64,000 nucleotides of DNA from Chaetoderma sp. LZ-2023a (GCA_034401795.1 JAVVLW010001591.1:29001-93000); one strand, 5' to 3'; positions 1 through 14,700 are shown, numbered from the stretch's first letter. A program made the numbers and translations. The notes: a model not told the origin generated them from the letters alone.

Positions 1-1835
1 TTGGTTTGTCGACCAACGGAATGGCAGCTGAACCTTCCAGTGGCCGAGAAACTGTTCAGTCATTGGGGAAACCCAACATAGATCTTTTCTCAACAAAATA
101 GAACACTAATAATAGTTACTTACATGTCTCCAATTCCAGATCCACAGGCCTTCACAGTGGATGCTTAGGCGTTAGGTTGGGCAGGGATGTATGCATATGC
201 CTGCCTACCCTCCAACAATCCTGATTCCAAAGGTTCTGCAGAAAATCAAACAGGATGAATGCCAAGTGCTTCTGATCACTCCAGACTGGCCGAGCCAATC
301 ATGGTATTCAGATCTGCTGGACCTTCTGATTTGCAGAGCAGTTCTCCTTCCGCAGTTACTGAATCTGATCTTCCAGAACAGAGGATGTCATTACCATGAT
401 CGTCCGGAAATGTTCCAATTGACTGCTTGGCAGTTATCTCGGAACGTTCAGTTAAGGAAGGATTTTTCTGAGCAGGCAGCAAAATTCATCGCCTATGCCA
501 GAAAGGGATCAACTTCCGCGACATAATTATAGAATCAATAGATTCGCAGAATGGTGCTCGGATCGAAATACAGATCCATTTCAAGCCTCTGTTCAAATAG
601 TAGCAGACTTTCTCTGTGAGCTATTCCACTCACGTGGTTTAGCTCCATCAACTTTGGCAGCATACATGTCATCCTTAGCGGCTGTCATTCCTAGTCTATC
701 TGCTGGGGGTGAAGAAAATTGCTTGCTTAACGAGATGATTAGAGGAATGGGGAATGAGCGGCCATGACAACTGTTAGCACTCCCACCTTGGAGTTTTTCC
801 CTTAGCCTTACAGGTGTTGGGAGCTCGTCCTTTTGAATCAATCAGAAGTATTGATTTGAAGCTTCTCACATGGAAGACAGTTTTCTTGGTTGCTGCTGCC
901 TCTGCTAGACGTAGGAGTGAGATTCACGCCTTGTCAGCAGAGTATGACCACTTTGTAATTACTGGAGAAGGTCTGTGTTTATTACCTAGACAGAATTTTA
1001 TGTCTAAAAACCAATCATTAAAGTTTCCAGGTAAGCCTATCATTTTACCTAGTCTAATCCGACATGATCCTTGCTCAGCGGAATGGTGTCCAGTTAGATC
1101 TCTTAAGATGTATCTCAAAAGAACGTTTGCATGGAGATCAGATCCAAAATCGTTATGGTTATGCTATAAGAAACCACATGGTAGGGCATCTAGGGACACC
1201 ATTTCGAGGTGGATTGTAGAAACTATTAAATGTACACTTACAATATCTACAGGTATTCAGATTGATAGGGCTAGGGCTCATGATGTCAGAGGGCTTGCTG
1301 CTTCCACAGCCTTATACAATGGTGTTTCATTGGAAGATGTAATGTCTGTTGCACAATGACATTGTGAGTCCTTTACAGATTATTATATGCGTGATCTCTC
1401 AGCTACATCAAATGCACTTGCAATAGCTAACATGGCTAATCGGTCGTCCAGATAAGGGCACATCACACCTCTATCATCATTGGACTGTCAGTTACACTGC
1501 GTGTTTTTGGTGGTCTCACCGATAGATGTCCTGAGTTCTTGAGCTGTGACCATGGTTGCTTTGACTCTTCTAAGAGGGTGCGTACTAGTATCTTAGTTTG
1601 TAACTCACTGTCTAATTTATAGTGTCTCATTCCTCGAATCAAAGCAATTGCTAAGTTATCTCCATATCGTTTTTGATTCCTGAATTCTAGACAGTAGAAG
1701 CAGCTTTCTTACTATCTGAATATTCTTGTCATGACTGAAGAATTGACATGGTTTAGATAGTAATTCTTTCCCTCTCTTTTTCTGACCCTTCTTTGGTGGT
1801 TAATTAGGCTCAGAAAGGTGTGTGTGTGTGTGTGT

Positions 1836-1888
<53 letters not shown>

Positions 1889-2553
1889 GGTGGGTGGGTG
1901 GGTGTGCAACCAGTTGGATCACCCAGGTCAAAACTGTGATCCAATTCTAGTATTCTCTGGTTATTGTCAGTCTTCTCCCTTGTGGAGTTAATCAGTTCTC
2001 ATTGAGGAGAAAAATAGGCTCTTGGGCCTGACCTCAACCCCTCCCATCAATTTTATTTGACTGTCAAATTCTGGTGTTTATCATAGAGTAGTCCAGTACA
2101 TAAGTATATTGAAGTAGAATCTATAGTGCCTCCGCATTGGTTTCTACAAAATAGAATACTTACCTACTGGACCACGACCCAGCCTCAACCACACCTCGTG
2201 GTTGGGTCATCTGCACGTTAGCTATTTCGCAGACGGGGATAGCTCCGAGCCAGACATCATTGACGAATTGCAGGGAAAATAAGCTCGAATAATACTAAAA
2301 CTGGAATTTTAAGCAGGCACAACAAAACACTGCACATTTCACGCAAATATTTTGTGGAATTGCTGGTCTGGACTCGGAGCTGGTCAGTGTGACCGGTGTC
2401 TGAGTTTCCAGACATGTCTAGGTACGGGTCCCTGACATGTGTTGTTTAAATTGGGATTTATTTGGAAGGGTAGACATGTTAGGAAACATATCATAGAGTG
2501 GTCCAGTAGGTAAGTATACTATTTCGTACAAACCAATACAGAAGCATTATAGA
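1..2553 (+). mobile_element. DIRS-type retroelement remnant, 3' part
   Basis: Fossil retroelement of the DIRS (tyrosine recombinase) group that enters from the left edge of the window. In order it shows the tail of the RNase H/linker region (about 1-530), a tyrosine recombinase region (about 495-1453, with the RRRSEIHAL arginine box and the HDVRG box), an internal complementary region (about 2083-2178) and a right terminus (about 2490-2553). The internal region carries TCATAGAGTAGTCCAGTA on one side and, inverted, a copy of the right terminus on the other, the layout known for DIRS. The element is broken in several places and looks old. It lies in sense with TBCK and ends about 70 bases before a TBCK exon. 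Its recombinase is closer by eye to the copy at 61467-64000 than to the two 7 kb copies. Confidence 0.85.
1816..1906. repeat. (GT)n/(GGGT)n microsatellite
   Basis: About 90 bases of GT dinucleotide repeat passing into GGGT repeats, inside the tail of the DIRS remnant. Short open frames across it are repeat artefacts. Confidence 0.97.
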
Positions 2554-2622
2554 GACTGTTGTCTTGAAGTCATTGTTGATTAAAATTAAATTTACTGTAT
2601 CTTGATGTTTCACTATTTTCAG

Positions 2623-2708
2623 AATATTTGGCTGTGTTTTCACACCTAATAGCATTCCATGACCCGGAGCTGAGTAATCACCTGGAAGGCATTGGATTCA
2701 TACCTGAT
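2623..2708 (+). CDS. TBCK: TBCK exon: TBC domain segment
   Basis: Follows a TTTTCAG acceptor and ends at GAT|GTAAGG. It begins with two bases of a split codon and ends in phase 0. It encodes [16 protein letters not shown] and then GIGFIPD, a TBC-domain segment nearly identical to the vertebrate protein. Confidence 0.96.
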
Positions 2709-5700
2709 GTAAGGAACTTTGATTCACTAATTAACTACTGACAATTACTATTGTTATTCATATGCATACACCTGTCTCACTGTATGTGGCATTGTCCAGT
2801 TTTATCGGTGATATCTCGGTACTGAGCACATGTATTTCCATTTCATTAACACTCAAAAACGGCTTCTGGTGTGGTCTTGAGAAATGTCCGTTTGCAGACC
2901 ATGAGAAGACAAGTTTTGAAAATTTACCACTGGCATGACTCGGTTATCGAGCCAGTCATTCCAGTGGTAAATTTTCAAAACTAGTCTTCTCCAGGTCTGC
3001 AAATGGACATTTTCTATGGCAAAATTGAAATTTTGTTGAACAAATTCGAAGGTTAAAGTATTAACACTTTAACCCTCAAATTTGTTCAAGAAAATTTTAA
3101 TTTTCTCCTGGAAAATGCCCATTGCAAACCACGAGTTTATTTTTGAAAATTTATCCCCTGAACAAATTTGGGGATTAAAGAGTTAGATGAACTTTTTCCA
3201 GTTTATCCGTCAATCATATGACCTCATAATCAACTACATGGATGATGTCATAATCAATCGCTTTATGAATGTCAGCTAAGTTTGTCACGAACGCTTTCTA
3301 TGTCTACTATTTAATAAACATCCTGTTGACTATTTTAAAACTAATTTGACTGGGCACTGTTGCTGCCATAACACATTGTTGCACCCAGTCCAATTGGTTT
3401 CAAAATATTGAACAGCTTACTAGTATAGTTAGGGCCCCTCACATCATGTCTCTGTCTGTCCTTCCACAATATCTCGTAAACAGCATATCATACAGTACTG
3501 TTTCAGATATAAGATAATTTAATGAAACTTGGCAGGTGGCATCTTTATAATGGGTAGATGTGCCTTTTGAAGGGTCCACCTTTATCGAACCAAGATTTTG
3601 GGTGAAAATTTTTGTCTATTTTCTCATTTTCTGGAAAATAATAGTCAGGGAGTTCAGGGATCGATCGATCCCAACACAGGCAAAAGATGGGCTTAGCTGG
3701 AGATAGGCGGGGCATTGGTAAAACTGGATTCCTCCATTAGTGATCCATGATCAACCAACACATGAAATTTTCTCAGCATACATGACATTTCATTTTCAAG
3801 TAGAGCATAAATCATTGAAAAGAAGCCAAACGCAAATGGAAGCAAATATATAATACTTTCTCACTGTATAGTGATAAACACATTTTTACCCATCTGTTGA
3901 TGATTATGTTCTGTGAATAAGACCCTTTGTCCATATAATTAGTAAAGGGTTAAATTTGATTTCTGTATTATTTTCAGCTTTACGCAATTCCATGGTTTCT
4001 TACAATGTATGCACGTAAGTATATAAATTAGAATTGCTAAGAATGTATGTGTTGGCGTGATTGTCTCGTAGCGGCTGCTTTCTGTTAACATTTTCAAACT
4101 TGTAAAATTTTTGTTTAATTTTTTTCTGAAACTAAGTTGACTGGAAGCTAGATATTCTGCAATATTCAATGGTTTTAAATTGAGATACTTGGATTGACAT
4201 TAAAGGCTCTCTTTAACATAAGATTGAATGAATATGGGATAAGTTGTATTTTGAATATTCATGTGGATGCATAGCAGAATATTTTGGCATTGTGTGATTG
4301 ATTGTAGTGTTTCAAAAGTGAAATGGTGTGCATGCGTGTGCGTGCGTGCGTGTGTGTTGAAAAAAGCTACAAATTTGTATTGAAACCAAATGGCATGCAG
4401 CATTCAATCTGAGAATTCGGTATAATCATTTTCAAATTGTTATCAGGAATGCTCGACTTGCTGTCCCAGCCCTCGAAGTTTATCTAGGAGTCGTGTCCAA
4501 CTATCAAAATTAGAAATCTGAGAAGCTAACTTTTTCCTGGTCAAGAAAATCAAGTTTCCTTCCTAATGACTGCCTAATTTGCAGGCCAAAAAAGTATATT
4601 TTTTAACATTTATGACTTCTTCTTTTCGTTCGCTGATCATACAGCCAGTCCTAGTGACTATCGACATGATCATAAGCGTTAAGTGCGTGGATCCATGGTT
4701 TATTAGATTGCGCCGTGCGGCCTGGAACCTCGTCTTCAGCACTCACGGTTTCTGTCAGGGTTACCTCACCCGTACCTCCTTTAGTCGCCTCTTGCGACAC
4801 GCAGAGGATACGGAAGGTGTATTCTAAGCCCCACCTACAGGGCAAACATTTATGACTGATAGATATAACTGGCTTGGCTATCGAACCAGATGTTCCAGTG
4901 ATAAATTTTCAAAGAGTTTTCTCTTGGCCTGAAAATGGACATTTAATAGGAAAGAATTGACATTCTTCGATACCGCTACAGAAGCTGTTCTTGGCCAGAT
5001 AGAATTGACATTCTTCGATACCGCTGCAGAAGCTGTTCTTGGCCAGATAGAATTGACATTCTTCGATACCGCTACAGAAGCTGTTCTTGGCCAGATAGAA
5101 TTGACATTCTTCGATACCGCTACAGAAGCTGTTCTTGGCCAGATGGAATTGACATTCTTCGATACCGCTACAGAAGCTGTTCTTGGCCAGATGGAATTGA
5201 CATTCTTCGATACCGCTACAGAAGCTGTTCTTGGCCAGATAGAATTGACATTCTTCGATACCGCTACAGAAGCTGTTCTTGGCCAGATAGAATTGACATT
5301 CTTCGATACCGCTACAGCTGTTCTTGGCCAGATAGAATTGACATTCTTCGATACCGCTACAGAAGCTGTTCTTGGCCAGATGGAATTGACATTCTTCGAT
5401 ACCGCTACAGAAGCTGTTCATGGCCAGATAGAATTGACATTCTTCGATACCGCTACAGAAGCTGTTCTTGGCCAGATGGAATTGACATTCTTCGATACCG
5501 CTACAGAAGCTGTTCTTGGCCAGATGGAATTGACATTCTTCGATACCGCTACAGAAGCTGTTCATGGCCAGATAGAATTGACATTCTTCGATACCGCTAC
5601 AGAAGCTGTTCTTGGCCAGATTGACCATTAAAGAATTAGAACTTTAAAAAAACTCTGAAGCATATATCATTCAATATCTCTAACTTTCTAATTTTAAATA

Positions 5701-8700
5701 TTTTTACCCATGATTGATTCACAGATGTCTTTCCTCTCCATAAGATCATGCATCTCTGGGACACACTGCTGTTAGGCAACTCGTCGTTTCCTTTGTGTAT
5801 CGGCGTGGCGATTCTGCAACAGTTACGAGCACGCTTGTTGACATACGGCTTCAATGAGTGTATTCTTCTGTTCTCGGATATGCCAGGTAAGGGTAGATCT
5901 ACATGAATTTATTCATCCGTGAAACTCAAATATCTCGATTTGAAGATAATCTGACAGGGAGGATGTTTATTATTTTAACCATTTTAATGAGCTGCTGGCC
6001 AAAACCAGTGTACAGTGGTCTTGAGTAATGTCCATTTGCAGGACAAGAGGACTATTTTTGAAAATTTACCACTGGAATGACTGGTTTGAAAACTGAACCA
6101 GTCATTCCATTTTTAAATTTTCAAAAATAGTCTGTCCTGCAAATAGTTTCAATAAGCAGTTTGATTTTCTTGACCAAATTTAGTCGTTAAAGATAATTTG
6201 ATTAAATGCTGTTGGCGCAAGGTATTAGGCAGCAACAGCTTCAAGTCAATTTATGCTCAAAACTACTCAACAGAATATTCTATCCATGTTAATAAATTTA
6301 GCGCATATCTGATCTATAGGGTTGAGCCTGTTTTATTTTTAAACTTATAAGCCAGACGCTTATTACAATCATGTTATACAGATAACATTATCATATAGCA
6401 CAGATCTTACGGTAAATAAGCTAAATGGATTGATGTGAGTTGACACATGGTTCTGCTTCAAAACCCTGCATGAGTCACACTGACTCTGTATAAGAATTTA
6501 CATTCAGTCCAGACAATGAGCTAAATCAATATAGCATGACAAACAACCAACTAAAATTGTGTCTACAAACTATCCCCGGTAGTGACATTTCCTAGGAAAT
6601 ATCTCATAAGATGATAAAACGGTGGTCCGCTTATTCAAGTGGTCTTTTAACCCTTATGACTCTGGTGTCAAAATTTTTAATTTTCAAATTAAATTAAAAG
6701 ATGAACTGTTGTTAATTTTTCAACAAATTTGGTGGGAGATCGTGCTGTCGTAGACAGCAACATCTTCCAGCAAAATTGTTGAAAAAAGTGTACACCAGTT
6801 TCTTTGATACTGATACAGTAAAAGATAGAATATTGACATCGGAGTGGCAAGGGTTAAGCACCTATCTTAAGTAACCACTATCTTTCAAGCAGCTTTAATT
6901 CTCCAGCTCAAAAAAGAAATCTTGAATTTTCCTTTCAGGGGTCGATATTGAAACGGTTGTACAGGACTCAATTAAGATTTTCTGTGGCACACCAAAAAGT
7001 GCCACGTACAGACAGCACGCTCGGCCTCTTAAACGACTTGGAGATAAAAAGGAGAGCCGCCCGAATGTGTCGTATTATTCTAGAGATTACCATGACCTGC
7101 CGAATACTGAACTGGTGAGTGTTTATAGACAAAATACTATGTCATAACATTCTTAAAATAGAATCTATGAAAAAGATAATTTTATATTCTTATTTCATTT
7201 TCAGTGGAGCTTATATATTGATTCAGTATTGGATAATGGATTGATTCGATTAGTCGCTCAAGTGTAGGCTGACGTCACAATCATAATTGAAAGAAAATAA
7301 TCTGTCTTGAAGCTGGAAAAGTCTGTCAGGTTTACAAATTGTGTGTCTTTGATGGATTTACTATTTAATAAACATACTGTTGAATATTTTGAAACTAATT
7401 TGACTGAGCGCTGTTGCTGCCATAGCCAGCAACAGCACCCAGTCAAATTAGTTTCAAAATATTCAGCAGTTTACCTGTATAGAATACCCTGAAAATGGGA
7501 TTTTGAGAATTCAGGATTCATATTATCTATATTGATCCCAACATGTGCAAAACATGGGTGAAGCTTAACTAGGAATGGGCAGGGCCTAGCTAGAAATGGA
7601 TTCCTTAACCCTTACCACTCTGATGCCAATTTTTTTAATTTTCAAACTAAAATAAAAGATGAACTTGTTTATTTTTCAACAATTTTGTTGGTAGATGGTG
7701 CTGTCATTGACAGCAACATCTTCCACCAAAATTGTTGAAAAATGTACACTAGTTTCTTTGCTATTGACAGCGTAAAAGATAGAATATTGACATCAAGAGT
7801 GCTACGGGTTAATTATACTGATGAATGGTCTGATTGAAAGCTGTTCCAGAGTTTAGGTGTCTCAAAATATTTAGCTACCTCCCTACTTAGACTCTCTAGC
7901 GATCAGGTTGAAGACTGCATTGACTATGTGAAAGTCTATGTACAGTGTAAGGATTAGAGAAATATGCACATCTCTACAGATCAGATGCAAGAAATTATTC
8001 ACAAAACAACATTTTGCTGAATATTTTGAAACTAATTTGACTAAAAGCTGTTGCTACCTTAAGCTGTACCTCGCCCACAAATCTTCCAGTCAAATTAATT
8101 TCAAAATAGCCAATTATCGCAGTTGTCAAGATAGCAGGATTTCAAAGTTGAAAGTTAAACAGTAGAGTTGTGCTTAAGCAAACTATAATAATGTTGCTGT
8201 ATTATTATTGGTGTTGAAATCAGTTCTCTGTTGTCTTACAGTCTATGGAGCCATTATCTTTAGATGAGATGAAGGTAGCAAAATGTCCACGAATATCGGC
8301 TGAAGATTTGATTGAATTAAGTGAACTCGCCGGCACTTCTCCAACACGCAGTCCAACCAAGCGCACGCAGAGCAGCAAGCCAAAGATAGTGATGATAGAC
8401 ATCAGAACTCCAGATGAGTATCCTTTGCAAAATTTGATGAAAAATATCGGGGGTCTACATTGTCATTCTTACCCCCATGTTTTAAAAAAACGTCGGGGAT
8501 GTTGTAATTCCCTCCATTCGTCACACTATTTCTTCCCAAACCGTTGGGTGGAATTCAACCAAATTTGGTATGTGGGTTACCCATATGATTCCACTTAGCA
8601 AGACGATATTTACATTTGGCTCCGCCCGCAGGAGAGAGGGTGTGTGTGTGTGTGTGTGTGTGTATGCGTGCGTGCGTCAGGAGTCAAAAGTTCAAATTCC

Positions 8701-11700
8701 TTGTAATACAACTCCTCTGAAACCGTTAGATGGTACTCAAACAAATTTGATATGTGAGTTACCCATATGATTGCGATGTGCATAAGGCCATTTACATTTG
8801 GGTCCACCCCCAGTGCTGGGAGAGGGGTCAAAAGGCCAAGTCAAGAAATTGATTGTAATGCAACTCCTTCGAAAACATTGGACGAAAATCAAACATATTT
8901 AGTATGTGAACTAGTCATATCAATGTGGAGTGGATGAGCACATTTACATTTGGCCCCGCCCCCAGAGAGTGGGGGATGGGGTCAAAAGGTCATGAAATTG
9001 ATTGTAATGCTACTGCTCTGATGCTGTTGGATGAAATACAACCAAATTTGGTCTGCGAGTTACCCTTATGATTGTGGAGTGCAAAAGAACATTTACATTT
9101 GGCTCCGTCCCCGGGGGTGGGTTGTGGGGTGTGGTCAAAAGTTCAAAACGGTGAACATGGGGATTTGCGATGACGCGCCATCGACCGATCAATCTAGTTC
9201 TTTCTTAAAAACAGAAGCCTTTTCCTGGCCTTATTCTAAAGGTCTAATCCTAGAAATACTTAGGCTGTGTTCTCACTAGAGAGTTAATCAGGAATAACGT
9301 TTTTCCTGATTAAGTCTCCAGTGAGAACACGGCCTTGGTTTATTCAGAGAATTAAGTAAATTTTCTTTTGATGACCATTTTCGCATACATGGTAATAACC
9401 TCTTCGGCATAGAAAATCATCCTGTGGACAATTTCAAATCCCCAAATATCCGTTATCCATGGTTCATCTGTCTATTATGCTTGATAACGGTATTTGGTTG
9501 CATGATATTAAGTTCCGTTGTTACAACCCTTTTAATGAATGATTTCATTATGATATTAATCGTACGCTATTGGATATACTCTGATAATGTATACCATGTG
9601 TATCTGCCATATAGCTTCCAGCAAATTTCTGTCTAAATATCAGCAAATTTCATAATATAGTTCTCCATAACCCAAGTTTATGCAAGTTTGTTTCATCTTT
9701 ATAACATAAGAATCTTTATTACACTATACCGAGTTTAACCCTTTCATGGCCAAACCAGTCCTCTGCTATGGTCTTGTGGAATGTCAATTTAGAGGCCAGA
9801 ATAGAAATTTTGAAAATTTACCATTGAAAATGACTGGCTCAATAACAGAGCCAGTCATTACAGTGATAAAATTTCAAAAACTGTATTCTCTCGGCCTGTA
9901 AATGGACATTCAATAAGAAAATATTTAAATTTTCTTGACTAAATTTAACCATTAAAGGGTTAATGATGTTTAATGTTATCTAGGTCGATGTTCAAACAAC
10001 CTTTGTAATAGACCTTTCTGGTTTTAGCTATGCCCCGGCCATCTCTAGCTAAGCCCCGCCCATCTCTAGCTAAGCTCCACCCACACCACGCTCGTGTTGG
10101 GATCGATCAATTTACAAATATAAAATACACGGGTAAGCTGTTGAATATTTTGAAACTAATTTGACTCCGCCCAGTCAAATTAGTTTCAAAATATTCAACA
10201 GCATGTTTATTAAATAGCAAAGAATTACAAAGACATACAATTCATACAACGTGTCGGACTGTTTGAGATTTGATGACGGTCTATATGGAACCCTTTGTGA
10301 CATAATGATTGTGACATCATACATGCTAGGTCAGATGATGGATGGAAACTCTGGAAAGGTGACTTATGAAAGGTTTACACCATGAAGCTGGACACCCTCA
10401 GAGAGGGATCTACAGTTCAGCTCATAAATAAGTTAGATGTTTCCAAAGCAAAAACATGTTAGTTAGTCAGAAATGGTCTGTTGAACATTTTGAACATAAT
10501 TGGATTGGAAGACATTGCTGCTTTAGGCAGCAATATCGTCCAATTCAATTATTTTTTAAATCTTTAACAGTATATCTTAATTTGTTTTCTGAAACATGTT
10601 AAGTTATTTCTGAGCTGCAGTGTATTTTCTCTATCCTCGACAGGGGACATAAGAAGTCCTATCTTTGATTCATTTCTGGTATATAACTTTGGTATGTCTG
10701 TGTGGATCCACTTCAAATTCTGCACATTAACATAGAGGTGACTACACAATATTGTGATATTATTGTGCATACAAATATTAGTAGTGTTGCACACACATAC
10801 ATACATTGGTAATATTTTCAATGAAAACTAGCATTAAACTATTGATTATTTTGAAATTAAATTACACCACCCTCGCTTCTAAAAATGTAATAGTTATAAA
10901 ACATATCTGGCTTACTGAGCATGACTAGTAAGCCTGCATGGACATGAAAGAAAAACTTTTAGTTATGGTTTTAAAGGTGATTGGCATTGCCAAAATTAAC
11001 ACATTACCATGAAACAAGAGGCCCAAGGGGCCTGTATCGCTCATCTGGAATTATTGTCCACTGGCATAATCGAACAAAACGAGATGACCATTGGAAAAAT
11101 TTACCAATCAAAGTTCTGTGATGGTTTAAAATTGGCTCAGTAATTAATAGTCTTTTTATGATTTCTCAGAAATTTGCAGAAAATACAAGATGTTCCCCAA
11201 AAATGCTAAATTCTGATTGATTCATGGCGAACTTGTGTTTTTGATATATCATATTTCGGCCCGATCCATTCAGCAGTTCTGGAGGTCGTTTTTGTGAAAA
11301 TTAGGTCATCCAAGATGGCCGCTGAACCATTTGGTCAATCAAGTTCTCTTGAACAAAGTTGGCTTACCTCTTGTCCTAGATGATGTTTTGTGAGTTTTGA
11401 ATTGATTCCCCTAGCGGGTTCCGCAAAGAAATTTTTTTAGACATTTCTAAAAATCGGCCAAAATCCAAGATGGCCACCACCCAAATTGGCCGATCCGCTT
11501 CGTTTGAACAGACTTGGATCTCTATGCCCTAAGGATGCTTCCTGGCAAATATAATTGAAATCGGCCTGGTAGTTCTCGAGAAGACATTTAAAATTTCCCA
11601 TTGCTTTAGCATGGAAGCTTTTGGCGGGAAAATGATCCAAGGTGGCGGCCAAACCGTTTATCCGACAGTTTCTGAAATGGCAAATTTACCAGAATACCCA

Positions 11701-14700
11701 AAACATATATAAAACTAATTTCGGCCTCAAAATCCATCGAATAAAAAATCCAATATGGCCGCCAAGCACTATATTTTGATAGGCCCATGGTGGCCATGTT
11801 TTTTTTACAGAACAAATTCCCTTGAACAAACATTAATGGGCCCTTAGGTCCTAATCATATCTGCAAAATTTCGGCCCGATTCCTTCAGTGGTTCTGAAGT
11901 TGTTTTCGCTAAAATTAGGTCAACCAAGATGGCTGCCAGATCATTTGACCAATCAAATTCCCTTGAACAAACTTGGTTCAGCTCTTGCCCTAGATCATAT
12001 TTCATGTGGTTTTCATCAATCCCCCGATCGGCGAAGATTTTTAAAGATGTTTCTAAAAATTGGCCGAAATCCAAGATGGCTGCCGGCCCAATTGGCCCAT
12101 CGACTTTGAACAAATCTGAATCTCTATGCCCTCAGGATGCTTCCTGCCAAATATCATTGAAATCGACCCAGTAGTTCTCGAGAAGACATTTTAAATTTCC
12201 CATTGCTTAAGTATGGGAGCTTTTGGCGGGAAAATGATCCAAGATGGCCGCCAAACCTTTTATTCAACAGTTTCAAAAATAGCAAATTTGAGCTTACCCA
12301 AAAACACATAAAACCAATTTCGGCCTCAAAATCCATCAAATAAAAGAATCCAATATGGCCACCAAACATGCTATATTTTGATTGGCCCACGGCGGCTATT
12401 TTTTTTTACCGATCAACTTCCTTTGAACAAACTTTAATGGTCCTTGGTTCCTAATCATATCTGCCAAATTTTGGCCCGATCCCTTCAGCGGTTCTGGAGA
12501 AGTCGTTTTCGCTAAAACTAGGTCAATCAAGATGGCCACCGAACCATTTGACCAGTTAAGTTCCCTTGAACAAACTTGTTTCAGCTCTTGCCCTAGATCA
12601 TATTTCATGAGGTTTGCATCAATCCCCCCAAGCGGTTTGGGAGAAGATTTTTGAAGATGTTACTATAAATTGGCCAAAATCCAAGATTGGCCACCGGCCA
12701 AATTGGCCGATCAACTTCGTTTGAACAAATTTGGATCCCTAATCCCCAAGGATGCTTCCTGCCAAATATAATTGAAATCGGCCCAGTGGTTCTTGAGAAG
12801 TTGTTTAAAGAAAAAGTTGACGGACGGATGGACACATGATGGATGGTCACCATGGCATAAGCTCACGTGGCCCTTCAGGCCAGGTGGGCTAATAATGTAA
12901 GGTATCAATGCCAGGGTTAATCGCTTATTCAGTGGTCTTGAGAGATGTCCATTTGCAGATCAAGAGAAGACTATTTAAGTTACCACTGGAATGACAGGCT
13001 CGATAACCGAACCTGTCATTCCATTGATAAGTTTTCAAAAATACTCTTCGCTTTGTCAGCAAATGGACATTTTATGGGAAAATTTAAATTTTCATGAACA
13101 AATTTGATGGTTAAATGGGTAAAATAAATAAATAATTTTCTTCCTTAACTTGGATGTTTTCAGATTTAAGAGAGGTATTATTCCAGGCAGCATAAATATT
13201 CCATTTCACACAGCATTCAATCCTGAGGGGGATCTGGTCAGCAGTTCTAGTGTACAGATGCTCAACTCACTCCGACAACAAGTTAAAGTTGTCATTGGTA
13301 ATCGTGGAAAGAATGCAGTCAATGTAAGTACAGGTTATTTTCTTTCAACTGTCGTGGGTTTTGATTCTTAGGCCGTGTTCTCACTAGAGACTTAACCAGC
13401 GTAACGCAATACTGAGGTATGGCGTTATTCCCGATTAACTCTCCAGTGAGAACACGCCCTTAGATAAGATTTAATGGCCTTGTCTACCACACTTGTTCAG
13501 GCCACTTTTTCCACAATTATTGTGTTGAGCTGAAATTAGATGTCATGAGAGGACAATTTAAGGCACATGCCCATTGGAGTCAGTTTGTGTGTCTGGCATG
13601 GCTTAAACTGTGTCAACATGTAGTAGTATCTACACCAGCAATGAGTGGTTTGGGTGGGCGGTCAATACAATGTCATAGGTAGGTAGTGTTAACCCTTGCC
13701 ACTCTGATGTCAATATTCTATCTTTTAATTGTGCATGTAGCAAAGAAACTGGTGTACATTTTTAAACAATTTTGGTAGACGATGTTGCTGTCTACGACAG
13801 CACCATCTTCCACCAAATTTGTTTTAAAGTGAACATCGGTTCATCTTTTTAATTTTATTTGAAAATTTTAAATTTTGACATCAGAGTGGTAAGAGTTAAG
13901 AAAATGGACAGATTTTATTTTGCCGCCCAGCCGTGTTGCAGCATACTTATGCATGAACATGCCTTCAATCTAGTGCCTCACACGTTAATGTTAGTAACCT
14001 TATGCCATGGCGACCACCTGTCTATCGTCTGTCCAGCTAATTTTTCTTTAGACTTCTCAAGAACCACTGAGCAGATTTCGTTTATATTTGGCAGGAGGTA
14101 TCCTTAGGGCATAGGGATCCAATTTGTTCAAAGGCTGCCGATTTGCCAATTTGTCCGGGTCCATCTTGAAGTGTGGCCAATTTTTAGAAATGTCTTTAAA
14201 GATCTTTTCTGAAACCACCTGGTGGATTGATTCGAAACTTGTGAAATATCATCTAGGGCACAAGCTGAACCAAGTTTGTTCTTGGCCAAACGTTTCGGTG
14301 TCCATCTTCGATGATCTAGTTTTCGTGAAAACGACCTGCAGTACCACTAAACAGAGCAGGCTGAAATTTAGGTGATATGATTAGGGCCATTAAAGTTTGT
14401 CAATGGAAAGTTGATATGTCAAAAAAACAAAGCCGGCATGGAGCAATCATAATTTAGTGTTTGGTGGCCATCTTGCTTTTTCTGAAAATTTCTGAGAAAA
14501 TCATAAATCTCTCTCTCTCTCTCCACAAATCTTAGCATGATTCAAGAACATCAGGAAAATCCAAACAATTTGAAAAATCAAAAAAACATTTTACAATGTG
14601 ACAAAATGGGAGGGCGGCGGTTTACAATCTCTGATTGCTCTTGTAATTGTTAAAGCTTTCAGGCTTTCTTTTTTTACAATATTCCACAAGTCTGATTGAA

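Noticed and set aside
1816-1906. Telomere-like GGGT repeats
   Set aside because: The unit is GGGT continuing a GT microsatellite, not TTAGGG, and it lies inside a retroelement tail.
4640-4850. Firm SINE call
   Set aside because: No tRNA-like promoter boxes or second copy could be shown, so it is listed only as a weak repeat.
4909-5631. Long open frames on both strands (239 and 224 codons)
   Set aside because: They are produced by the 48-bp tandem array whose period is divisible by three; the array sits in a TBCK intron.
9424-9636. 70-codon + strand frame with hydrophobic residues
   Set aside because: It lies in a TBCK intron with no conserved motif; base composition explains the hydrophobic residues.
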